Assembly (NCBI GenBank): GCA_917880885.1 | Contig: OU862915.1 | Span: 36,464,676-36,528,675 of the forward strand | Source of the DNA: Limnephilus marmoratus | Lineage: Eukaryota > Arthropoda > Insecta > Trichoptera > Limnephilidae | Direction of reading: 5' to 3' | Length of the DNA: 64,000 bases | Shown: one piece after another, positions 22,862 to 33,165 of the stretch | Position numbering within the stretch: position 1 is the first letter of the stretch | Layout: each line of letters begins with the position of its first letter | Translations under genes and position numbers: made by a program | The notes under the pieces: generated by a model | The model's input: only the letters and a program-made list of their open reading frames with translations | Database searches by the model: none | Told to the model about the DNA's origin: nothing

Positions 22862-23060
22862 TTAGAAAAAACATAAGGTGAGTCATTTTTAAAACTTTTT
22901 TTCAAAATTCAAAATTTGTGTATTTTAAAAATAATATGTTTATTGAAAATTATAAAATCATCACCTTACCAAAACAGTTTTTGGTTTTGGCTGCATACAG
23001 AAATATTCCATTTATTTGAATTTAATGGCCAAGCCGAAATATTTTACTTTCCAAAAAAAG
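22862..23060 (+). repeat. Interspersed repeat family E
   Basis: The stretch with CATCACCTTACC, AAACAGTTTTTGGTTTTGGC and CAGAAATATTCCATTTATTT matches the reverse complement of about 38243-38470 over some 200 bp, with moderate divergence. No terminal repeats or coding potential are seen; class unknown. Confidence 0.55.
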
Positions 23061-23869
23061 GCTCGAGGCCTGACTGGTTAAACATTTCTCAATCATTCAC
23101 TGGAAAAAAATTTATCCAGAGTGAGATTTGAAATAAGTCCCGGCTGATAATTGCCGGGCGAAGTCGGATAATGAACATTGAAACAAAGGCACCACATGGA
23201 ACAAATTAATTTGTACGATGTAAGGATAATTTGCATCTTTGCCACAGCATAGCCGCCACAAGCTTCTTGAAAGTTTAAAGAGCTTTTCAACGTCTCAAAG
23301 ATAACCAAAATGGATTAACGCTCCTGGATAACAGACACTTTAACCTGTTATTTATAATTAATTTTTAAAGAGTTGAAAGTGTTATATAATAGCGCGCGTT
23401 TATATATTTTATCACGGCACAATTCTTCTAACGGTAAAAATTTCGAAAAGCGTAAATTTTTTTATGTTAGTAGTATTGGAAAAAGCATTTTATGCTTGTC
23501 TTTAGTTCACGTCCGCATGTGGAATAAGAATGGGGTATCGGTGTTCATATTTCCTCCATGAATCTGCCAACATTAGTATAGTCTTGGCTTTGACTCCTTC
23601 GACAACCCGTCTCACTACTACGACACCCAACCCAAATTGCGTATTTAGAGGTATTGTTTTTTTAGTCGTCCTTATTATTAGCAAAACATTTAAGATGTGC
23701 TTTATAATCAGCATTGCGCCATTGAAAAAGAGTGCTTATAATTTATACGTTTTATTAAAATTGTTATCTCTCTCGGCTGATGGTCCAAGACGGTGTTAAA
23801 ATAAGTGATTAATATGTTTGATATTTAACATCATTTAATGATTAGAATACGTATTATGTATTTCTAGTA
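23061..23869. other. Stretch without recognised features
   Basis: Short frames on both strands show no known motif. Nothing else noted. Confidence 0.4.
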
Positions 23870-24075
23870 AATATTCAGCACGTTCTGGAGTGGTTTGTAA
23901 ACAGGCCCAGTGTCACCCTGGTGAAAGACCACCATTCAGAATCGAAAAGTTGCTGAAGCAGTGATTGGTGATCAGAATTGAATAGACGGTACTTCTCTAC
24001 CTTCCTCTACCCGATCTGCTTCTCATCCCTGTACCTTTCAGCCTCATACTTACCCCAAACAGTTCGAACCAGCAA
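23870..24075 (+). mobile_element. SINE S1 body fragment, diverged
   Basis: CACGTTCTGGAGTGG, GTCACCCTGGTGAAAGACCA, CCATTCAGAATCGAAA and TTCAGCCTCATACTTACCCC follow the S1 order. Head and terminal part are lost. Confidence 0.65.
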
Positions 24076-24235
24076 CGAAGATTCCATTTTAGTTTGCAAT
24101 CAACATCTCCTTTCCAAAGATACCACGGTTTTTCTTAAATGTCCTGCAATATTTCCATACTCGAGAAATAGTGCGGAACCCAAATTGGTACCTTGAAGCA
24201 CTCCATACTTATTTTTTCTGGTCGCTATTGGGTTT

Positions 24236-24455
24236 TTTTAATATTTTTATTTGTTAGTTTTTGGGCTGGTGTTTTACATTTCATTTATGGTTTTGGTTCA
24301 TTTGAAAATTTCATATTTATTTTTATTTGGATGGTTATATTTTAAAATGTTATAAACACCCAATTAAAAATAAACATGAAATTTCCAAATGAACCAAAAC
24401 CATGAATGAAATTTAAATAACCAGCCCAAAACTAGTAAATAAAAATATTGATCAA
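24236..24455. repeat. Long hairpin element, arms about 90 bp
   Basis: The left arm (24238-24335, with TAGTTTTTGGGCTGG and GGTTTTGGTTCATTTG) is matched by the reverse complement of 24358-24453. The arms are similar but not identical, and the spacer is only about 20 bp. It is probably a palindromic MITE. I could not identify a clean target duplication. Confidence 0.7.
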
Positions 24456-25619
24456 ACACATTTTCATGTCGGAAAATAAAACTTTTTAAAATAGATGTCA
24501 CAAAAAATATTATTACAAAATTAATATCAGAGAGTTACTTTCGGTGAAAAATAAATCTCATTATAATTTTAAGCCGAGGTCGGTCCATGAAGCTTTCTCT
24601 GCCAAATTTTTATTTCTATGAAAATATTACTTTCAATGATTTTTATTATAAAATTAAAGTAAAAATTAAGTTTGAAGGCGATAAAATACTTCAGCGATTT
24701 AGAAATTCATTAATTCCTTTAGGCACGCTATTATGTATTAAAAATTTCGAATTAACTCTTTTTTCAACATGATTAAACTAAGTTATTAAGAAGACGATTT
24801 TATGAGAGAATCCTACCAATCTTTAATGTTTGCTTTAGTATTAGATTATTTCTTTCGGCACCTAAGTATTCCCAAACTAAATTTTGATTTTAAATCACTT
24901 TTGCAATGAAGTTTGATAAAATGTTTTGCAACATTCTATAAACTTAATCCACTTATGTTGAAAGAGGTGAACTTATATATGTCTGATAAGGGGATATCCC
25001 ATTTACGTGTTCATGCTTCGAAAGCGAAAACTTCTGTCCATCAGAACGCACCATTTAGAGCGACCCAACTTAATGATTCTGCATTGACCATCGATATTTT
25101 CAACGTCACTTGCAGACGGTTTCAGCATTTACAGACAGTTATAGTATTTTGCTTACAGACAGTTTAGCCACTATCTTTTGTCGCATGTCACGAAAATTTC
25201 TAACTGCCCCCCATGACCCTCAAATTTGTAATCTTCTCTGTAATACAACTTGTCTAGAAACTCATAGTACAAGCGGGAAACTAGTTAATCTACATCACGT
25301 AAAGAATCAAAAAACTTTTTTTTTCGATCTGAGCATTCTGATTTTAATATTATATTTTTACTATTTTTACATTTTTTCGGCAACTAAAGAGTTAAAAAAA
25401 CTTTTTAGTCCGGTTTACCCATTGATGCATTTTAAAAGACATCACACAGCTAATATTAACTCCATGGTGACCGATTGTTTCAAATTACACCAAAAAAATC
25501 TCGAAAACGAAAGCTCAAATCAAAAAAGTTATATCACAAATCGACTGCGATTGTGATGTAGATTGACCAGTTTTTCGTTCGTTCTACGAGTTTCCGGACA
25601 CCGTGTATATTGGTGCATA
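24456..25619. other. Stretch without recognised features
   Basis: Frames of 60-148 codons occur but are Phe/Leu/Ser-rich with no motif. I see no transposon signature here. Confidence 0.4.
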
Positions 25620-26300
25620 ACATGAGAACATGTATAATAGCGTGTGTCGCTCTCCATAGAGAGAAAACAAATGGCCTTATATTTAAACGCCCGGGGTCTC
25701 AAAAGTTTCGTATGATCTGTAGCTATTCGAAAACGTAAAAAAAAATTAAATTATTGTTCACTATTAGCCCGCTAAAATGGCCGGAAGTTTCGAAAAAAAT
25801 AGATTTCGTGATTTGGAAAAAAAATAAAACAAACTCTTCATATTTTATATTTTGTACCAAACTTATTTTTCATTACATAACCGCAGTACAAAAAACCAAA
25901 AAAAAAATTTTTTATAACATATGTATGTGATGTGTTGGTTAAAAAAATAAAAGGGGAAAATAACACTTTTTCTAGATAAAATCAGAATTCTTGTTGACTT
26001 ACTTGTATACATAAAGTTGAACTTTTTTTTTCATTTTTGTCAGTTTTACGCATTTTTTTATAATAAACAAACGTTAAAAGGTTAGATTGCTGAAATTTTT
26101 TTTTATTAAAAATTTAAAAAAAAATGGTTTTAGGTTTGTTTTCTGATTTTCAATGCATTTTAGTGGGCTAATAACCATTTTAAAAAAAAAAAATTTAAAT
26201 GCAGTTCTCATTTTCTTTGCAAGACGCAACTTTTGAGACCCCGGGCGTTTCTGAATTCAAAAGTTGAAATAATTGACACACGCTAATGTATAAATAAACA
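25620..26300. mobile_element. Inverted-repeat element (MITE-like)
   Basis: ACGCCCGGGGTCTCAAAAGT near 25687 is mirrored by ACTTTTGAGACCCCGGGCGT near 26230. Further out GCGTGTGTC (25640) pairs with GACACACGC (26275). Further in, ATTAGCCCGCTAAAATG (25765) pairs with CATTTTAGTGGGCTAAT (26155). So the inverted symmetry is discontinuous over at least 600 bp. No transposase. The ends are not sharply defined and no target duplication was found. Confidence 0.6.
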
Positions 26301-26788
26301 TATTTTTTTAAGGAAATTCAACTAAGTTCAACCAAGATCATTCCAGATAGGTATCATCAGACAATGATTAAAAATATTAAAAGAATTTACCTCTGTCATA
26401 AATATATTGTGACTACTATCAAATATATTGTGATTACTGTCAGTCTCAATTTAGTCCACGGAAATGGGATTTTTAAAAAGATAATTATTATAATTTTAGC
26501 AAAAGAAAAACCTTTCAAAGGTAAGATTGACGCTGGTCATTATTATTTACAGCCCTACGAAATACAGAAAATCATCGAGGCCGTTTGATTAAATCCATTT
26601 CATTTGACCTAACCTCATAATTTAAGTCGATAATTGATTGATAATAACGATTCCGTTAAATAAAAATATGTTATGTTGTAAAAATAATATTTTTTAGTTG
26701 TAAAAGACTAAAATTCTGTAATTATTTCTTTTTTCTGTATTATTTTTACGCAGAATTGGTAAAAGTAAGAAAATAAAGAATTTATGAG
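26301..26788. other. AT-rich stretch without recognised features
   Basis: One short frame (26364-26588) without motif. Nothing else identified. Confidence 0.4.
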
Positions 26789-27647
26789 GGTTCCGCGACT
26801 TTTCATCCCGCGACGAAATACCCCCAGACAAAATATCCCCGACAAACTATCCTACAGACAAAACATCCTCCGACAAAATATCCTACGGAAAAAACATCCC
26901 CTAACAAAATATCTAACAAAACCTAACCCAACCTAACCTATCAAAAAATTGGGACAAAAATAATACGTACAACCCGTAAAGACAATAAACCATTGTTCAA
27001 AAATAGTAAAATGGGTCAAAAACAATACAGACAACCCGTACAGACAATGAACCTATGTTCAAAAATAGTAAAATGGGTCAAAAACAATACAGACAACCCG
27101 TAAAGACAATGAACCTATGTTCAAAAAATAGTAAAATGGGTCAAAAACAATACAGACATCCCGTGAAGACAATAATTTGTTGCTTAAAAATAGTAAAATG
27201 CTACATAAGGTTAGTTTAGATTAGGTTAGGTTAAGTTAGGTTAGGTTAGGTTATAGTAGATATTTTGTCCAAAAATAGTAAAATGCTACATAAGGTTAGT
27301 TTAGATTAGGTTAGGTTAAGTTAGGTTAGGTTAGGTTATAGTAGATATTTTGTCCTTGGATATTATGTCAAGGGATATTTTGTCGGAGTATATTGTGTCG
27401 GGGATATTTTGTCCTCGGGATGTTATGTCGAGGGATATTTTGTCGGAGTATATTGTGTCGGAGTATATTGTGTCGGGGATATTTTGTCCTTGGGATGTTA
27501 TGTCGAGGGATATTTTGTCGGAGTATATTGTGTCGGGGATATTTTGTCCTTGGGATGTTATGTCGAGGGATATTTTGTCGGAGTATATTTTGTCGGAGTG
27601 TATTGTGTCGGGGATATTTTCTCGCAGGATGAAAACGCGCGGTACCG
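26789..27647. mobile_element. 859-bp element with 8-bp TSD and inverted repeat arrays
   Basis: TTTATGAG occurs at 26781-26788 and 27648-27655. The termini are imperfect inverted repeats (left GGTTCCGCGACTTTTCATCC; right, reverse complement, CGGTACCGCGCGTTTTCATC). Next to the left end are several antisense copies of GGGGATATTTTGTC. The right 290 bp is a tandem array of the same motif in sense (GTCGGGGATATTTTGTCC, TATGTCGAGGGATATTTTG). The centre has three roughly 65-bp repeats (AATGGGTCAAAAACAATACA) and two copies of a TTAGG-rich block. The 8-bp duplication suggests hAT-type integration; no transposase remains. Cys/Gly-rich frames at the right are repeat artefacts. Confidence 0.75.
27210..27350 (+). 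repeat. Two TTAGG-rich segments
   Basis: TTAGATTAGGTTAGGTTAAG followed by further TTAGG units occurs twice about 90 bp apart inside the 859-bp element. TTAGG is the ancestral arthropod telomere unit. Here it is short, interstitial and part of a transposable repeat. Confidence 0.7.
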
Positions 27648-27671
27648 TTTATGAGTCCTTCCTTTTTATTT

Positions 27672-28112
27672 AATTTTTTTTTACGTGAGATCCACGCAGG
27701 TGGCCCCGAATGAAATAATTCCACTCATTGCTTATGTTATCTTTGGGGATGATGTGTGGAGGATCTTTTTAGGGGAAGGAAGGAGAGGAAGTTCTGGAAA
27801 GTGGGAAAAAGGCATGAGGGGTGGGTAGGAATCTGGGGGTCAGTGTGTCCAGGAGTCCATTCTTTCAAGGTGCAAGGCGATGTACCGAGAGAGTCTTGCT
27901 GGAGAGGCCAAAATATTTGCCTCAACCAGTGTCTCCCGGCTCGGCTTGCCACCTTGTTGGTGGGTAGACACATCCGCCGCGGAAAAACCTGACCCCATGA
28001 ACCCGGGCACCCCTGCTAAGTCACCAAACGTACGGAACGATCTATGGCAGTGGTGTTGGTTATCCAAATAATGGTCACTGGGGTGGCTGTACCCATACCG
28101 TGTACTTGTTAC
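27672..28112 (-). mobile_element. Repeat family B (SINE-like, shares a LINE 3' tail)
   Basis: The plus strand starts with a T-run and ACGTGAGATCCACGCAGGTG, then GTTATCTTTGGGGATGATGT. It ends with CCCGGGCACCCCTGCTAAGT and CAAATAATGGTCACTGGGGT. The T-run marks a poly(A) tail on the minus strand. The first 90 bp correspond to the 3' untranslated end of the LINE at 63445-63853, whereas the remainder is non-coding and shared with 33655, 49425 and 53272. I infer a SINE-like family mobilised by that LINE, or a LINE subfamily with a long 3' UTR. Confidence 0.65.
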
Positions 28113-28198
28113 AAAAAACAGCAACTTTTCTTTAAAATAATAGATATACTGGTTTAATGACCATTGTAAACTTATTATTATTCAACTGCTTTTATTTG

Positions 28199-28222
28199 AA
28201 ACAGCATGGCGCCCAACGTTGA
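28199..28222 (+). promoter_or_regulatory. Isolated tRNA-Lys-type primer-binding-site sequence
   Basis: TGGCGCCCAACGTTG follows GAAACAGCA. It resembles the TGGCGCCCAACGTGGGG primer site used by several LTR elements, with CA just before it as at an LTR end. No LTR pair is visible, so this is at best a relic. Confidence 0.35.
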
Positions 28223-29224
28223 TAAAATTTATGTGGATGCGGATTAGTAATAAATTCACGATATTAAAGATGTATTTATATATGTAGACTTATCGTAGAA
28301 ATATTATAATTGAATGTACTCTTCGAGTGACGCACTCAACTTTTGATATTAAATTGGAGTCTCTTGTTTAATTTTTAATCATAACATTGAATTTTAAAAT
28401 TAGTTTTTTCTTCTTTAAAATGTTGTTTTAAAAACTATCTTCAAGTTAATCGGCGTTCCCAGGAACTCTTCATTGGTGTTGATTAATGTCAGCATTTTCC
28501 TTTCGTTATTTTATAGCAACGTAAATAATATAATATTACATCCTGACGAGAAATTCTCTCCTTTGATCAGCAGAGCCTTAACGTGTCGCTAAACGAACTA
28601 TCCGTCATGATGAAAGCCTCCGTATCCGTATCCGTTACCTTTCAGACCGGAAATGTTCCGTCATTTGTTTCGGATCCGGCGGGAAACGAAGTTTGCGGAA
28701 ACGGAAGTGGATCCGACAGACATATTCCCTGTGAATCGAATGTATGAAATTAATTGGAGAAGGAAAACAGGATGGTATTTGTTTTGCAAAGTCAATACTG
28801 AGACAATTACTTCAAAACTTTTTTCTTAAATATTGAGGTATACGCATCTTGTTTTTTGTTCCTAACTAACTAACCGTCATGTTATTTCCCCTTAGAGGCA
28901 GACAGATATAATGGACCACCACACATGTATATCCTTATATCATTAACATTCATATACTTTCTCATAAACGTAATACGATCCGACTAAAGTTGTTTTTTTA
29001 TATTTATATTTTTATATTTATATTTATATTATTATATTTATAGCATATATTTATTTTATTAGGAACATTTACAGGTTATTAACATTACATGCATTAAAGG
29101 CAACCACAAAATATAATAATTAGGTTTTAACCCTGTAACTAATATTCACATCATGCACAAATAATAATTAAAAAGTCGACAATTATTGAGTTATATAGTT
29201 AGGTTAGTAGATAAGCAAGTAAAA
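28223..29224. other. Stretch without recognised features
   Basis: Contains a purine/pyrimidine-skewed patch with CGTATCCGTATCCGTTACC and CGGATCCGGCGGGAAACG at 28620-28720 and AT-rich simple sequence at 28995-29045. No frame or element recognised. Confidence 0.4.
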
Positions 29225-29316
29225 GTAAAATAAAAGTGAAAAGAAAGTAAAATTAAAGTAAAATTAAAGTAAAATTAAAGTAAAATTAAAGTAAAATTAA
29301 AGTAAAATTATAAAAT
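29225..29316 (+). repeat. AAAGTAAAATT microsatellite
   Basis: About six head-to-tail copies of the 11-bp unit AAAGTAAAATT, preceded by degenerate versions. Confidence 0.9.
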
Positions 29317-29466
29317 AATGTAAAGTGTGCCAGTTTTATGGCTATAACAAAGAAAAAAGTTTATTTTTTTTATTTTTAAATATGATAATTATATAACAAC
29401 AAAAAATCTGAATACACCAGACGTGTGTAACTGTGTATAAGTGTAAAGTGGAAAAATAATAATATA

Positions 29467-29828
29467 CAGGGTGTTAAGGGACGTCCTTGAGTTACTGTAA
29501 CCACTAATTTCTGACATTATTTGGAGTAAAAAATATAAATGAAATTTTGGTCTCTGTTGACATTTTTTTTCAAATTTTTTTTCTTCAAATTCAAACAAAA
29601 AAAAATCTTCCGCTTGTCTGCACTGGTCACTCAGCCGAGTAACCGATCAACCCCTCACCCTGCCTCCAACTGTCCTTCACCTATCATTTTTTAATGTTTT
29701 TGTAGAAAAAATAAATAAAAAAAACATCGAAAATATCACCGGAGACCGAAATTTCATTAACATTTTTTACTCCAAATAATGTCAGGAATCACTGGTTAAA
29801 GTAGGTCAAGTACGTCCCTTAACACCTA
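29467..29828. mobile_element. MITE with roughly 95-bp terminal inverted repeats, TA target
   Basis: The left arm CAGGGTGTTAAGGGACGTCC continues through GACATTATTTGGAGTAAAAA. The right arm, in reverse complement, reads GGTGTTAAGGGACGTACTTG and the same GACATTATTTGGAGT block. TA flanks both ends. A CAGGGTG terminus with TA duplication is typical of Tc1/mariner derivatives. A left-half copy occurs at 49023-49100. No coding capacity. Confidence 0.8.
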
Positions 29829-30227
29829 TACAAACATATATGTTCTTTTAAAATTACAAATACATTAAAAAAAAATTACGGTGTCAATTTTCCAGTTTTG
29901 TTAAGATGAATTTAGTTATTTGGTAATGGATTGATTATATTATAAGGCATCATTAACTATTTGTCTAAAATAGGTTAAATTACATGAAAAGATACCAGCA
30001 TCGATACATTTCTTGTTATAACGATTGCAAGTTCTTAATAAGATTTGAATACTGGAGTGATGAGCGCACATTTCCGTTGATCTGGAAAGATGCCTTCTCT
30101 CAAAGATGATTAAAAAAGCAGTACTAGAGGCACCGATTTTTCTTTGACGCACATTTTTATAAAATGAGGTGGCATTTTATCAAAACCTTTGCCCAACGAC
30201 CAAGAGATGTAATTAATTATTTTTTCT

Positions 30228-30401
30228 TCTAACACAGCAAACTTATTTTGTGGCACCATTATGATTGAAATTAATAGATTACTTCGTTTTTACCACTTTT
30301 ATTGTTTATAAAACCGACATGTTTCGTCAGCAAAGCTGACTTCTTCAGGGTTTTGACAGAACAAAAAAAACGTGGTAAAAACGAAGTAATCTATTAATTT
30401 C
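30228..30401 (-). mobile_element. 174-bp Penelope-related short insertion with 13-bp TSD
   Basis: The LINE is interrupted exactly by this segment: AATTATTTTTTCT occurs at 30215-30227 and 30402-30414. About 30 bases at its right (30373-30401) are the reverse complement of 30268-30297, so most of it folds as a hairpin. The loop region holds a hammerhead-like core on the minus strand. No protein frame. It shares design and TSD length with the insertion at 47828-47995. Confidence 0.7.
30309..30354 (-). ncRNA. Hammerhead-ribozyme-like motif
   Basis: On the minus strand the order is AAAACC (stem I), CTGAAGA (core CUGANGA), one extra A, GTCAGC-TTT-GCTGAC (stem II, six perfect pairs), GAAA (second core), CATGTC (minimal palindromic stem III ending in the cleavage triplet GUC), then GGTTTT, which pairs perfectly with AAAACC. 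All conserved core bases are present except for the extra A before stem II. Penelope-like elements are known to carry hammerhead motifs. Activity is untested, and the very short stem III would probably require a dimer. Confidence 0.5.
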
Positions 30402-30930
30402 AATTATTTTTTCTATTTGTTCCTTGGAAACTGAAACAGAAGAAATGTTTATTCCATTGACTACTTGGGGATTATTAGTTAATGCCTTGGGAGTTACATT
30501 ATAATTATAGGTAGAGGAGAAGTGTTTTGAAAACATATTACATATAGCTAAAGGATTTTTAGCAGTTGCATTCTCTAGTTTCATAGTATTTAAGAGTGGT
30601 GGAGATCTCCCAAAAACACAAATTAATTCAAAATAATTGTAAAACTAATTAAAATATTTTTAAAAATAATGAAATATGTGAAGCGTGATTTACAATTCAT
30701 GTAATCTTTAAAACAAGCTTACCCCCTTTCAAATACCCAACATTGGGTACATGGGTAGTAAAAAGGAATAGTAGAATTATTTGACTTCATATCGGTACTC
30801 GGTGCATTGTATGTTTTAGGAGCGATGAACCAGAATTGCGTTTGAGTGAATGTGATTCTTGTTTTAGGGACCATGCAATGCAGGTTTGATGAAAAGCGGG
30901 TGTGTGCTGGATGTTTTGTGTGATGTTATG

Positions 30931-30933
<3 letters not shown>

Positions 30934-30986
<53 letters not shown>

Positions 30987-31175
30987 TTAAAGAAAGACAA
31001 ACATTCCCGGGTTACGAATAACCCAACAATGTTTGAAAATCTCCTACTACCATCACAGAAAGCCGAAAATGTTGCTTGTGTTGTGATGGAGGACTTAGCC
31101 AGCCGAGGAATCGAACACGCGACGCTCGGGTGAGACCCAAGCGCTATGCCCACTCAACCACCGACCAGACAATTG
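30934..31175 (-). mobile_element. SINE family S2 with tRNA-like head and TA-repeat tail
   Basis: Read on the minus strand it opens with a tRNA-like head: GGTGGTTGAGTGGGCATAGC (A box) and GTGTTCGATTCC (B box). The body is AGGAGATTTTCAAACATTGT and GGGTTATTCGTAACCCGGGA, followed by a long A run and then a (TA)n tract at 30934-30968. The head has the length of a tRNA but sits on a SINE body, so it is not called as a tRNA gene. The body recurs at 13325-13485. Confidence 0.8.
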
Positions 31176-31675
31176 CAATTATTTACTAACATATTGCACA
31201 TGTTAGTAAATAATTGCAAACTATCCGAGACCCTGATTTTAGCAAAATTCTTCTGAGAGGTGGGTAGGCTGGCATTTAAATATAATTATCTAAATTTGTT
31301 TTTGTTTTGTAATAAACTTGGTTCAACTAATTTTGAAGTTTCCCAGAATTCTTCTATCAATCTCTACCGCGTCATACACTCAGTTTATCGTTCATCCGCT
31401 CTTCACGTCCAACGTGGAATATTCTTCACACTTCCCTGGAGTGGTTTTAAGCACAGAATAGAACCGATCGCAATGGATGGATAATTAGAATATTAGACTG
31501 GCTGTCTGCGAACGGCTCTAGAGTGTCTTCAAATTCATGAGAGGTAATAAGTCAAGAGATCTCTCAAGCCCTAAACTCTTCCAAGACACATAAGGTAATT
31601 TCTTATAAGGTTCATCGTGACTTCCTGCTGTTCAGGATAATCCGTTTTGGATATCACCGTAAAATTATAGGGCCC
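31176..31675. other. Stretch without recognised features
   Basis: One frame (31260-31484) without motif. Nothing else identified. Confidence 0.4.
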
Positions 31676-32515
31676 ATTCAGTGTATGTGTGAATAAGACG
31701 TTGTTTATGAAACTCCCTGACAAAATTATTAATCCCTAAGTACACTAATGAACACAGAAGTGACACTAAATTAATATACAAATCTCTTAATGTTTTACCT
31801 GTCAGAGGATTATTGTTTTATAATATTATAAGTCAACGTGTAATATTGTCCGATTCCTTGTACAGGGAAAGAGTTTACCATAAACATAATACAAGATTCA
31901 CTCAAAATGAAGGATTGGTGGTTTCGAAATTTACCAATAAATACGGTGAAAGGACCCTAAACCATATTGTACCCAAAATATTCAATAAACTACCAATGAC
32001 AATCAAAAATAATAACGTTTTTAATGGTAAAGTCAAATATAAACTAAGGAAATGGCTATTAGATAGGGATGATTTATATTGATGCCCTACCGAAGTCCTT
32101 GTATTCTTTATTGAAACTCACATTCGAAGGAATTGGTAAATTCATTACAATTTTTGTAATACCTACTGTATATGAAACTTTTAATTTACTTGTGATTATA
32201 TTTCATTTGTTCATACTAAATCCATTTGTACTTTTTTATTATATCATATCATACTATTTTTTTTATTATATCATATCATACTAAATCCATTTGTACTTTT
32301 TTATTATTTAAGGCTTCTAGTGCTACTTACATGTATATACTATTTCCGAAATTTAAATAATCTATTTAATTGATATTTGGCATCAAAATTATAAAATTAT
32401 ATGTATACAATGTTTGAAAATGTACCAATGTTGTCATTATGTACCTGCTGAGAAACTGCATAAGTAGTTTAGCGGGTTTAAATGTAAATAAATAAATAAA
32501 CATTAAAAAAAAACC
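31676..32515 (+). mobile_element. LINE 3' end (C-terminus plus 3' UTR)
   Basis: The open frame to 32079 reads YRERVYHKHNTRF, KYGERTLNHIVPKIFNKLP and VKYKLRKWLL, the standard C-terminal end of jockey/CR1-type ORF2. The upstream part near 31700-31810 is in another frame. The 3' UTR includes a duplicated CTAAATCCATTTGTACTTTT and ends with AAATAAATAAATAAAC followed by A-rich sequence at about 32490-32515. Confidence 0.8.
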
Positions 32516-32929
32516 TAAAACTTCACAGAGTAAAATTGTAGAATTTAATAATTTAGATATGCAGTGTCTATCATCAGGGAAGGTGATGGACACTCTAATG
32601 CTATCCAAAACGTTGGCTAAAGAAGAAGGTAGCGCAACACGGCATAATACCCCAAAATAAATAATACTTTTAGCTGTGAAAATCTAAAATTACACGCAAT
32701 TTAGAAATGAAGACGTGTTTACGTGATATTTTTACAATTACCTACTACTGACGATCTGCAATTTTTATTTTTTTTATCCATGACTTTGTCAAAAAGTCAT
32801 GAGTCATTTTTTAAAAGAATAACGTATTTTGTAATAAGATCGTTGGATAAGCAGAATACAATTTCCAATTAGTCTTCCAATTTGATTAATTTGTGATTTT
32901 TCAAAATTTTATTATTTTAAATAATAATG
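32516..32929. other. Stretch without recognised features
   Basis: AT-rich, short frames only. Confidence 0.4.
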
Positions 32930-33165
32930 CACAGCATATTTGCGATATGTTCAAGAGAAGAAGATACTCTCAGTACCGCCCTGGTGTGAGACCACCGTTC
33001 GGAATTGAAACGTTGCTTGAATTGGCTTTATCCGTATTTGGTGACTAGATCTGAATAGCCAGATACTTCCCAACCCTCCTCTTTTCCATCTCATTCCCGT
33101 CCCCTCCACCTTCCGCCTGACAATATTGTGGATACCTTAGTTTCACTGGCTCCAATAATAATAAT
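32930..33165 (+). mobile_element. SINE S1, headless copy
   Basis: Begins in the linker (CACAGCATATTTGCGATATG), then CAGTACCGCCCTGGTGTGAG, GGTGACTAGATCTGAATAGC and the pyrimidine-rich segment. It ends at TTTCACTGGCTCC before an AATAAT run. Confidence 0.8.

Larger units (their letters stand above)
29940..30600 (-). mobile_element. LINE fragment, start of the reverse transcriptase
   Basis: From 30584 downstream the minus strand reads NPLAICNMFSKHFSSTYN and ISSVSVSKEQIEKI, the linker before the polymerase. After an insertion it resumes near 30215 with KGFDKMPPHFIK and VPLVLLFNHSL-like coding, then KCALITPVFKS, the first RT blocks. Frameshifts are present. Catalytic boxes are missing because the fragment ends near 29940. 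Confidence 0.7.

Noticed and set aside
27350..27640. CRISPR-like array
   Set aside because: Repeats are degenerate, have no unique spacers, and the sequence is eukaryotic with LINEs and SINEs throughout.
27350..27724. Cys/Gly-rich repetitive frames in three frames and on both strands
   Set aside because: Tandem repeat units whose length keeps frames open; they lie in the repeat array of the 859-bp element.
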